From Platanthera guangdongensis (lineage: Eukaryota; Streptophyta; Magnoliopsida; Asparagales; Orchidaceae): a stretch of 64,000 nt of DNA. The DNA lies in assembly GCA_039583875.1 (NCBI GenBank), contig CM077159.1, positions 4,281,371 through 4,345,370 of the forward strand, written 5' to 3'. The notes under the pieces are model-generated. The model ran no database searches. It was not told where the DNA came from and saw only the letters and a list, made by a program, of their open reading frames with translations. Shown here one piece after another: positions 47,481-56,972 of this stretch. Within the stretch, counting starts at the first letter, position 1, and each line of letters starts with the position of its first letter. The translations under genes were made by a program, and so were the position numbers.

Positions 47481-49601
47481 TCAGGGGGTCTGGGCCTGGT
47501 GGTCGCCATCCGCTTCCTGCTCGCCGTACACTTCCATCCTGCTTAGGCTCTCCATGACCTTCTCCATCTCCTCTGCCTTGGCCAACCAAGAGGTGGTGTT
47601 GACGGCCGTGACATAACACTGTCTTACCATCCTGGAGTCTCCCTTGACTCTGACCTGGATCCCTCCTGAGTTGAACTTGAGGCATTGGTGGAAGGAAGAC
47701 GGCACACAACGGAACGCGTTGATGAGGGGCCTTCCGAAGATGGCATTGTAGCTGCTTGGAGCGTCAACAATGACGAACCGGCAGTTCATTGAGACTCCCC
47801 CCAATTTAACTTGGAGTCCCACTCCACCTTCCACCTCCTTCCTTTCCCCGGAAAATCCGAACAGGGGTTCGTCCGAGGCCAACACCCTCCGTGATTCTAC
47901 CTTCATCTCGTCAAACGCCTTCCTGAAAATGACGTTGACGGAGCTCCCGTTGTCAACCAGGATCCGGGAGACGGTGTAGCCCTCGATGGCCGTCTGGATG
48001 ACCAACGCATCGCAGAACGGATCCTCATGATCCGGCAGGTCCTTCACCGAGAAGGTGATCTTCTCCTCCTGGGGCGGTATCTGGGAGGTTGAGGCGACGC
48101 TCCTTCGATACATGACGTGGAGGCTTGCCTTCCGAGTGGCCTCAAACCCCACTCCACCATGGATCACCGCTATACCGCCTCGGGGTCCGACATCGACCCG
48201 GTCCTCACACACATCATCACCCCCTCCTTGGGGCAGAACCTCTTCAACCCGCACTGGTGGCTGCGGCTGGGCAGGGCCTCTCGCCCCCCTCACTTCTAGA
48301 AACTCGGGGCAGGTAGCCGTGGCGTGCCCCTCCACCTGGTGGAAGTCACAGTACGGTAGCGCTCCTCCCCTCCTTCGGCGGGCTAGGTGCTCTCTCCTGT
48401 TACCTCTTCCTCCTCCACCTATCGCCAAGGCTTGCTGCGGCGGGGGGAGGAGCTGTCTTGGGGCTTGCCTATGGAAGTTGAACCTCCCTTGGCCCCCATG
48501 AAAGTTTCCCCCATCTTGGGCGTAACCTCTTCCCGGGCCCTGAACGTGTCCTCCCTGTTGCCTCCAACCTGGTTCCGGACCCTCCTTAGCTCTCCGCTCC
48601 TCTCTCCTTCTTCCCTCCTGAGGTCTCGAGCCACCTTGCTCCTTTGCCTCTGTCTCTGTCAGCTTTGCCAACTTCTTGACAAACACCGGGTTGGCCGCCT
48701 CCATGGCTATCTCCTCTGCCGCCCTTTCCATCAGCTCCTCGAAGGAAAGGGGGGCCTTCCGGGTCAAGCTCATCTTGAAGAAGCCCTCCTTCAGCCCAAC
48801 GGTGAAGGCCATCTGGAGAGCATACGCTGGCATCTCCTGGACCTCCAAGATCTCCTCTTGGAACCTGTCTACATAGCGGGCCAGCGACTCCTCGGCCCCC
48901 TGCCTTATCAAGAAGATGGACTCAGGACTCCTCTTCCGCTTCTTGGAGGTGGAGAAGCGGAGCTGGAAGCTTCGGCTCAAGTCCTCGAACCCATAGATCG
49001 ACCTCGGAGGGAGTTGATGGAACCAGTCCCTTGCCTTCTCCTTCAGCTTGATCGCAAAGAGGCGACACTTGAAGGCATCCGTCATCGGCCTGATGGAGAC
49101 GGCATGCTCGAACCACTGCAGATGCTGGACGGGGACATCCTTCCCCGTATAGTAAGCCATGTCTGGCTCTCTGAACCCCTCGGGAACGGGAGCTGAGATG
49201 ATCAGCTCGCTGAAGGGTGACCCCCTAAGGGGTGGTCTCGCCATCTCCACTCGCGCGACCTGCTCGCCTGAGAGGTTGGCACTCGCCGGGGTGGAGAACA
49301 GCTCCCAGCCGATGAGGTCTCGCTCGACCCCATCGCCCATTCTCTCCTTCCCGGGCCTTCTTCCTGGTGCACTTCCTTCTCCCCCTGCTGGGGTCATCTC
49401 GCCTAGACCCATGGGAGTCGGATCGTCGAGAGGGGGAGCTAACTCCTGGGGGGTCGGGGTGGAGCTGCCACCCTGAGGAGCAATGCTTCGCAGCATCTCC
49501 ATGATACCCTGGATGGAGGCCATGAACTCTTGCCTCCCCACAAAGGGTCCTGGGGTGGGGAGCTCGCCGAGATCATCACTACCTCCCTGACCTCCCGTCA
49601 T
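47481..49601 (-). CDS. Gag-protease polyprotein of the compact element
   Basis: An open frame of 706 codons. I start it at ATG 49601 because the upstream in-frame ATG (49715) lies inside the LTR. It would make the capsid shell and a protease. Capsid landmarks: PVQHLQWFEHAVSIR and KARDWFHQLPPRSI (about residues 190-230), then an ESLARYVDRFQEEIL stretch as in Tat-lineage Gag. The middle is arginine- and glycine-rich, and CDFHQVEGHATATC is a knuckle-like CX2HX4HX4C. The protease follows: RILVDNGSSVNVIF (aspartate in DNGSS), then YNAIFGRPL. It stops right after the protease. With no visible break, it is the best-preserved gene here. Confidence 0.85.
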   Translation of the reverse strand: MTGGQGGSDDLGELPTPGPFVGRQEFMASIQGIMEMLRSIAPQGGSSTPTPQELAPPLDDPTPMGLGEMTPAGGEGSAPGRRPGKERMGDGVERDLIGWELFSTPASANLSGEQVARVEMARPPLRGSPFSELIISAPVPEGFREPDMAYYTGKDVPVQHLQWFEHAVSIRPMTDAFKCRLFAIKLKEKARDWFHQLPPRSIYGFEDLSRSFQLRFSTSKKRKRSPESIFLIRQGAEESLARYVDRFQEEILEVQEMPAYALQMAFTVGLKEGFFKMSLTRKAPLSFEELMERAAEEIAMEAANPVFVKKLAKLTETEAKEQGGSRPQEGRRREERRAKEGPEPGWRQQGGHVQGPGRGYAQDGGNFHGGQGRFNFHRQAPRQLLPPPQQALAIGGGGRGNRREHLARRRRGGALPYCDFHQVEGHATATCPEFLEVRGARGPAQPQPPVRVEEVLPQGGGDDVCEDRVDVGPRGGIAVIHGGVGFEATRKASLHVMYRRSVASTSQIPPQEEKITFSVKDLPDHEDPFCDALVIQTAIEGYTVSRILVDNGSSVNVIFRKAFDEMKVESRRVLASDEPLFGFSGERKEVEGGVGLQVKLGGVSMNCRFVIVDAPSSYNAIFGRPLINAFRCVPSSFHQCLKFNSGGIQVRVKGDSRMVRQCYVTAVNTTSWLAKAEEMEKVMESLSRMEVYGEQEADGDHQAQTP

Positions 49602-49640
49602 GACTCTCTCCCGAGATCTTCTGTGCTGGTCAACCTCCAC

Positions 49641-49653
49641 GCTCACCGCACCA
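49641..49653 (-). promoter_or_regulatory. primer-binding site of the compact element
   Basis: The minus strand reads TGGTGCGGTGAGC four bases inside the LTR. It starts with the TGG expected to pair with a tRNA CCA end and is not the initiator-Met site used by the other elements here. I cannot name the tRNA. Confidence 0.6.
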
Positions 49654-49657
49654 AAAG

Positions 49658-50920
49658 TGTTGAAGCCAAATTTGACCTCTGTGGAGTTCGGGGTCCCTGA
49701 AAGGGGTGACCTCACACCTACTACACTCGAGAGAACGTCACAGACCGGAGACTTAGGAGACTATGAAAAGACCATCGGCTCTAGCGTGGAGGTCCCACCT
49801 CACACCCGAAAGGCTACCTGAGCTCTTCCCCTCCCTCACCAAAGGGCTAGGGTAGGTGCCTTGGAGAGCTCTCTCTACTCAACCAAGAAGAAGCTAAGGG
49901 AGGAGGAAGCTAAGAAAAGGCTCCTCTCCAAGGCACCCAAGGGGGTCTATTTATAGTTTTTCCAAGTCCTGGGGGTGAAATGACCAAAATACTCCTACGG
50001 CCAAAAGGCCTCGGGCCAATAGAGAACAACCACGTCGGGGGGTAAAGGGGGAATACCCCCCGAGGGCAAGAAGGTAAAAATGCAGGGGGGGCAAGGGCGA
50101 GACCGCGGCCTCTGACCGGTCTCGCCCCGCCAGGCCGCCAAGCTAGAAGGGGCAGGGGGAGAGACCCCGGCCCCCGGCCGGTCTCGCCCCACCAGGCCGC
50201 CAGGCTAGAAGGGCAACCGGTCTCGCCCCGCCAGGCCGCCAAGCTAGAAGGGGAAGGGGGCGAGACCCCGGCCCCCGGCCGGTCTCGCCCCACCAGGCCG
50301 CCAGGCTAGAAGGAGCAGGGGCGAGACCCCGGCCCCCGGCCGGTCTCGCCCCACCAGGCCGCCAGGCAGAAGGAGCAGGGGCGAGACCCCGGCCCCCGGC
50401 CGGTCTCGCCCCACCAGGCCGCCAGGCAGAAGGAGCAGGGGCGAGACCCCGGCCCCCGGCCGGTCTCGCCCCACCAGGCCGCCAGGCTAGAAGGGGCAGG
50501 GGCGAGACACCGGCGCCCGGCCGGTCTCGCCCCACCAGGCCGCCGGGCTAGAAGGGGCAGGGGCGAGACCCCGGCCCCCGGCCGGTCTCGCCCCACCAGG
50601 CCGCCAGGCTAGAAGGGGCAGGGGCGAGACCCCGGCCCCCGGCCAGTCTCGCCCCACCAGGCCGCCAAGCAGAAGGAGGCGGGGGCGAGACCCTGGCCCC
50701 CCGGCCGGTCTCGCCCTACCAGGCCGCCAAGCACCTATAGGGACGGGGGCTGGTGTTAGCCAACTTGTCGCACCCGCCCCCCAAAAGAGGGCCACTGGGG
50801 GGAGGTAGATTTTTCCTCCCCCTAGTAGTATGTTTCCAAGCTAGAGCCAAAATTGGCCACCGAGAGTGCAAAATCTCCCAAAATCTTAAAACTATACAGG
50901 GGCGAATACGGGGTTGTACA
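49658..50920 (-). repeat. 5' LTR of the compact element
   Basis: The same length and the same 11-copy array (about 50098-50735). It has very few differences from its partner in the parts compared by eye. Confidence 0.95.
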
Positions 50921-50925
50921 AGCAA

Positions 50926-52005
50926 AACATCTGTCCGCTGAGTCCTCAAAGACTTAGCGGGAGTCCAAGAAACTGCCAGAAGCAAGGCACCAATGTTCAC
51001 TACCAGGTATCCTAGAACCAGACCGCCCACACTATACGGACTAGGTACAGTCCGCACAGTCTGCACACATCATCACACCTGGACAGCCTCAACTCCTTCA
51101 GTAATAGTCCGCACACGAAAGAGGCAGTCTGCATAGTACAATACCAAAGCCTCCAGCCGCCACAACTCCACGACCAAAGGCAGTCCGCCAGGTCAACAGT
51201 GGACTTGGCGGATACTACGGACACACTGCACTTGTCACAGAATGTGACCAAGTCCAGTAAATCACCAAAGGCCTAGCGTAAGCTTGGCGGACAAGGCCCA
51301 GTCCGCCAATACCCAAAGCAGATCGCCAATTCCACCAAGGTGAGTAGCTCGCCAATACCACCAAGGTAAGCAGATTGCCAGTTCCACCAAGGTAAGCAGA
51401 TCGCCAAAAACTACTCGTACAGCTGCCCAAACAAATGGCCAACTGCCGGACTCCGACACCAGTCCACGCAATCCTCCACAGCAGTTAGCACATGCTGTAC
51501 CACCAGAGCTTGACAAGGACCACAACCAAACTCCAAGGACAGTCCGCCACAGCGAACTCCGCAGACACGCCAGTCTGCAAGCCTCCCGCGGATAGGGCAC
51601 CCAATCCGCCGGTTAGCACAAGCATGTAACACACAAGGCCGCTGAATAGAGCACTGCCTAGAGCCCGCAAACCGTAGTCCGCTCAGTCCGTTTTGCCAGG
51701 CCCGACATCCTTGGCCATAGGCCAACCAAGCTGCACAACAGACCGATAAAGCCGCATATTAGGCTGCATAGGCCGCTCCTCAACAACCAAGCCAACAAGA
51801 CAGCCAATACTTAGGCCGCAACCCGCAGTCCGCCTAGGCCGCGGACTTAGACCGCTCAGGCCGCACAAACTGCTCTTCAACAGCCAAGCTAGCCAAAGTC
51901 ACCAGGCCACACCAAGAGTCCGCCCAGGCTGCGGACTCAGTCCGCACAGGCCGCTTAGACTGCCCGGCCTGTCCATCACCCACTTCCACTTCACAAATTT
52001 CAACA
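50926..52005 (-). repeat. minus-strand copia 3' LTR, U3 side
   Basis: On the minus strand it starts TGTTGAAATTTG immediately after the purine tract that follows the RNase H frame. It is dense in GTCCGCC and GGCGGAC motifs, often as inverted pairs (51275-51310 is one). The compact element entered at its AGCAA (50921-50925). Confidence 0.65.
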
Positions 52006-52015
52006 CTCCCCCTTG

Positions 52016-53237
52016 AAGTGAGAAGTGGTGATCAAGCCTAGCAAGCTACGTAACCGCTGAAAAGACCACTTTGACAGAGACTTCGTGAAGATGTCTGCAA
52101 GATTATCTTCACTCCGAACATGCCCGACCAGAAGAGATCCCTCCAACACCTTCCCCCTTATGAAGTGGTGCTCGATCTCAATATGTTTGGTCCTTGTGTG
52201 ACACACTGGATTGTTTACCTGTTTGAGAGCACTCTCATTTTCACCCTAGAGTAAAGTGGGCCCTTGCACTTCTTCATGAACATCCTCTACAATCCTCCAC
52301 AACCAGATGGCTTCCCGAGCAACCAAGGCCGAACCCTTATACTCAGCTTCTGTAGTAGACACGGACACAGAATCCTGCATCTTACTACTCCACAAAATAC
52401 AAGCTGAACCACAAGTGAAAACATTACCCGAAGTTGATCTCCGATCATCCAAGTCACCAACATAGTCAGCATCCGTGTATCCAAGTAAAGCAAAGTCCGC
52501 ATCTCTACTATAGAGGAGTCCCATATCAGAAGTTGTCTTGACATACTTCAAAATGTTTTTCGCCGCTACCAGATGAGACTTCCTTGGTTCAACCATAAAC
52601 CGACTTACTCGGCCAACAACATAAGCAATGTTTGGCCTTATAATCGTCAGGTAGATCAAGCTCCCTACAAGAGCCCTGAACACCAAGGGATTAGGAAAAT
52701 CCTTTCTTCATCTCGTCGAAGCTTCAGCCAATGTTCCAGTGGAGTAGAGCAACTCTTCCCTTCGCCCATGCCAAATCGACTTACAATGCGATCTGCATAT
52801 CCCTTATGGCAAATGAGAATCACGCACTCCTTCCTCTCCACTTCAAGACCGAGAAAGTGATGAAGCTCTCCCAAGTCTTTCATCTCGAAGCATATAGCAA
52901 GCTCAGCCCTGAGCCTTGATACTTCCTCCTCCGAATTCCCTGTGACGATCATGTCATCCACATACAGCAGGACTAAGACATGAAGATCCCCCTTATTCTT
53001 GACGAACAACATAGAGTCCGAGTTGGAAGCAAGATAACCGCAGAATTGCAAATACTCTGTTATCTTCCCATACAAAGCTCTAGGAGCTTGCTTCAACCCG
53101 TAGAGAGCCTTCCTGAGCTTGCAGACATAGTCCAGATGATCTTCAGAAACAAATCCAAGTGGCTGATCCATGAAGATGTCCTTATCAATTTCTCCGTAAA
53201 GAAAGACGTTCTTTATATCAAGCTGCCACATCCTCCA
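52016..53237 (-). pseudogene. copia RT and RNase H, cut by the SIRE element
   Basis: The C-terminal part of a copia pol. RT begins abruptly at MWQLDIKNVFLYGEID (catalytic aspartate in QLD), then [13 protein letters not shown] and YVDDMIVTG (53231-52665). RNase H follows at 52686-52246 (LVGSLIYLTIIRPNIAY, YTDADYVGDLDDRRSTSG, STTEAEYKG), with the end at 52206-52000 (TKHIEIEHHF, EDNLADIFTKSL). Frameshifts separate the pieces. The N-terminal half is missing because another element starts at 53238; it should continue beyond that element, outside the window. A purine tract AAGGGGGAG (52006-52014, minus strand) ends the element body. Confidence 0.88.
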
Positions 53238-54762
53238 TGTTGGAACACCTTATTACTAATTTGGGTCAGGATCACTATGTCTCTAGGAATCTTTTCTTGA
53301 CCTTCTGTATAGCTTAATAGGTCAATTAGAATTGAGTCTAAGGGTTAGAAGTCTAGGATTGGAAGCTGCCCTGAAGACCAAGTTTTTCTGTCTGGAGACT
53401 AAGTCTGATCGTCGAGCTCAGCACGACGATTTGTCGAACTCAGATCGACGATCGTCGAGCTCAACTTCGGCAGATCGTCGAGCTCCACTCGACGATCGCT
53501 GAGCTCAACATCATAATATCGTCGAACTCCATTCGACGATCGGTTAGCTCAGTTCGACGATTTTGACTCTGCCTTGGATCTTTATCTCTGAGCTCAGTTC
53601 GACGATCTTTGAGCTCAGATCGACGATTATTTTGCTGCTTGAGTTTTCCAGTTCGCTGAGCTCAGCTCGACGATAGCAGAGCTCAGTTCGACGATTTCTG
53701 ATAACCTGCAGAATTCAAATTCAAATCAGACAGGAGTTATTATGCAATTAATTCAGAGATTTGCTAGCCGTTTTCATTTATTTCTGGACCAAGTTTCAAG
53801 GGATCTTTCAAGGAATAATTCTGTTGACTTTCCTCCAGAAGAGTTTTTGCAATTAAGGATGCAATCAATGCAGACCAACGACTATCTTTGACAGAGAATG
53901 ATATTCTATTCAGGAACAGAGAATAAAAGACAGAATGTTTTTGAATCAACATAGATGATATACTGACATTAACAAGAAGAGGACACACAATACAAAATAC
54001 AGAGACTCTTTCAAAATCTTCTATCAAAAAGAATTCTGAAGAACACTCATCAAAGAGATCAAGCTTTCAAAAATCTTCAGATCTCTTCAGCTCTCAAAGT
54101 GTTCAAGGCCAACATCATTTTCAAGACTCCAGACACTCAACATTTCAGCTTGCTGAAATCATCTATTGCTGGAGATCTACCTTTGAAGGCCTATCACCCT
54201 CAGCAAAGTTTTCTTCCTGAAGATTTCAAGAATTCAGGGGGAGCTTTGACATCAATCCACATAGTCTTCTCAGTTGTCTGAGAAAGAGAAGACTGCCATC
54301 ACTCTCTCACCTCCAGTTTGTAAAGGGTTTCTCAAACTCCCTTCAAAAGTTTGAATCTGGTTTTTGAGCACCTTGTCAAAAGCTCATTGGTGGCAAGACA
54401 CCTGATCAAAAAATCTGCTCTGGTTTTTGAGCACCTTATCAAAAGCTCATTGGTGCCCAGGACACCTGATCAACTCATCCTGCAGTGGATTCCTACCTAG
54501 GGTGGTAGAAGAGTGGATGTACCCAAGTTTGGGGAACCACTATATTTCCTTGTGTCCTCTGGTTCTGCTTGTTTACTTTTTGTTTCTGGCCTTGATTTTT
54601 CTGTGCTTAGTTTTTGCATAGCTTAGTTCTGTGATTAGATTTATATTTGCTTCCCTGCTCACACTTATTACAACAATTGTTGTAAAAGTTTTTAAAAGTA
54701 CTAAAACACCATATACTCTATTCACCCCCCTCTAGAGTATATCAGATCTAGTTGCACTTTCA
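53238..54762 (+). repeat. 5' LTR of the SIRE element
   Basis: 1525 bp, TGTTGGAACACC...CACTTTCA. At 53405-53700 it holds repeated ATCGTCGAGCTC/GAGCTCGACGAT-type palindromes. A two-copy block (TTTTTGAGCACCTT...AAAAGCTCATTGGTG) lies at 54360-54455. Confidence 0.93.
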
Positions 54763-54764
54763 AT

Positions 54765-54777
54765 TGGTATCAAAGCG
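54765..54777 (+). promoter_or_regulatory. primer-binding site of the SIRE element
   Basis: TGGTATCAAAGC, two bases after the LTR. It differs by one base from TGGTATCAGAGC. Confidence 0.85.
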
Positions 54778-54895
54778 AGGTTGGTTAAACATACCATACC
54801 TGATTGGTTGTACAGGCTAACACCTGAACCCCAAGATCCTAAACTAGATCTGTTTTTCTTTTGTATTTTATTATTAGATTTTGTTTGCACAACTC

Positions 54896-56971
54896 ATGGC
54901 CCAAAACAAAGATTATGCTAGCACCAGACCTCTAGTGTGCAATCTTTCCAAGTTTGCACTTTGGAAAGCAAGGATTAGACTTTACATGAATTCCATTGAC
55001 GAAGATTTTTTCAATTCTGTTTTGACAGTGTGTCCAAGACCCCCAGAGAGCACAAGCACAAATGCTGTTCCACCTCAATCAGGAACAGATGCTGACATCA
55101 AAAAATGGAAAGTAGCTGATGCCAAGGCTATGAACATCCTAGCCCAGACAATGTCAGATGACATATTCCAAAAGGTAGCTGAATGCAACTCAGCCAAGGA
55201 GATTTGGGACAAGCTCTCAGAAATTGTCTCAGGCTCAGCTGATGAGAGAAAGGACAGAAGATCCCATCTCATCTCCTAATATGAGAACTTCAAGAAGGGA
55301 GAGACTGAGTCAGTGGGAGACATGTACAACAGATTGAGTCTAATTGTCAGTGAGCTAAGGACATTGGACAAAGAGATTTCTCTGACAGAACTTAATGACA
55401 AGATTCTAATGTGCTTCCCCAACACTTGGGATTCAAGAATCTGGCCAATTAAGGATGCCAGAAGTCTAAATGAGATTACCACTGAAGCCTTGTTGGGTAA
55501 GCTCAAATCTTATGAGCTACTCATCAAGAATAGAGAGGAAGAACAGAAGGCTGCTTCACCAGCCACAAGGAAAGAGAAAACTATAGCCTTCAAGGCAACT
55601 GAGGATCTGCCTGAAGATAAGAGCACAGGCAATGATGAACTACTCAGCTTGTTGGCCAAAAGATTCTACAAGATGGCCAGAAAGGACTTCAGAAGAAGAT
55701 CATACAAGGAGCAGGATAAGCCAAGGTATGACAAGTCCATTGGCAATAACAAAGACATTATTTGCTTTGATTGCAGGAAACCAGGGCATATAGTTCCTGA
55801 CTGTCCAGAGAACAAGAACAAGGACAGAAGGGACAGAAAAGAAAGAAGAAAGGAGAAGGACCCCAAAAGGAATGGAAATGACAAACCTTCTTCAAGCAGG
55901 AATAAGCATACAAGAAAAGGGTTTGTTGCTGAATCCTGGAGTGAGACAGAAGAGGAATCAGAAGCCTCATCCAGCTCCAGTGATGATGAGGATGATGCAG
56001 AAGAAAAGGAATTCTGCATGATGGCAATTAATGCCTCACAGCACAATTCAGAGGATGAAGAGTCAGAGTCAGACTCAGAAACCCAACCTGAAGAAGATCA
56101 GGTAATTAGTTCTTTTGATTTTACTTCAGAAGATTTTAAATCTGAATTTAAAGCACTGTGTTTAGACCTGCTAAAGTCTAAGAAAGAGATTATCTCTCTC
56201 AGAAATCAATTATCTGAACACAATGGTTTAAAGTCAGAAAACCTCAAACTCTCTCAGGAGTTGGAGAACTGTAGGGAACAGATAGCTACACTGAAAAGTG
56301 AGCTCTCTGAGGCCAAGAAGCTTGAAGAATCCCTTAATGGGAGAAGCATCAAGCTAATGGACATCACAAGCACAGTGAACTCTAGATTCAACAGTACACT
56401 TGGCTTGGGTGCTTCATCCAGCCAACCTATAGTCCTAATAACTCCCATCAAGTTTATTTCTGACAAGGGAAAGAGAGTTATAGAGGTTGCCAGGAAAAAT
56501 TCTGATCTGCCTCAGAAAACCGAGTCCCAGCAAAAATCGTCGAACGAAGATCGACGATCGCCGAATGAAGATCGACGATCGCCGAACGCAGCTCGACGAT
56601 CTCAGGAAAAATCGTCGAACGCAGGTCGACGATCTCAGCCAAAGTCGTCGAACGCAGCTCGACGATCTCATATACCTGACCTTAGCCATAGTCGACCGTC
56701 GAACGGAGCTCGACGATCTGACCCAAGATCGTCGAACGCAGCTCCAAGATCGTCGAACAGAGGTCAGAACTCTGGAAATTTTTTCAAAGGCAAATCAAAA
56801 TTGAATCCTAAGGGTTCTTCATCCCAAACCTTCAACCCTTATACTGAATGGATTTTACCTCCAAGGAGATATCATCCTGAAGGATATAAGAGTCAGCCAG
56901 GGATGTCTTTCATTTCTGAATTTAGAGGTTATCAACCTAGGCCCAAGGTAAACTGGGTCAAAAACAAGTGA
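54896..56971 (+). pseudogene. gag of the SIRE element
   Basis: The capsid/nucleocapsid protein. I start at ATG 54896 (MAQNKDYAS) because the earlier in-frame start lies in the leader. A copia-type Gag domain (ALWKARIRLYM, then KEIWDKL) is followed by one in-frame TAA at 55277-55279, where a CAA codon is likely. After it come DMYNRLSLIVSELR, a zinc knuckle CFDCRKPGHIVPDC near 55763, an acidic serine-rich stretch (55940-56100), a leucine-rich coiled-coil-like part (56150-56330) and a run of SSNxxRRS repeats (56520-56760) encoded by the CGTCGAAC palindrome motif. It ends NWVKNK-TGA. Pol follows in the +1 frame. Confidence 0.85.
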
Positions 56972-56972
56972 A

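Larger units (their letters stand above)
44856..50920 (-). mobile_element. compact non-autonomous Gag-only LTR element (Tat/Retand-like)
   Basis: A 6065-bp element with two LTRs of exactly 1263 bp (44856-46118 and 49658-50920) and a perfect TSD AGCAA (44851-44855, 50921-50925). Its only gene is a Gag-protease frame; RT, RNase H and integrase are missing and a 75-bp tandem repeat fills most of the space. This matches the description of TR-GAG-type non-autonomous elements. It is GC-rich and contrasts sharply with its AT-rich surroundings. Confidence 0.92.

Noticed and set aside
48387..49196. A 269-codon plus-strand frame
   Set aside because: It is antisense to the Gag-protease gene, leucine-rich from the codon composition of the opposite strand, and has no domain.
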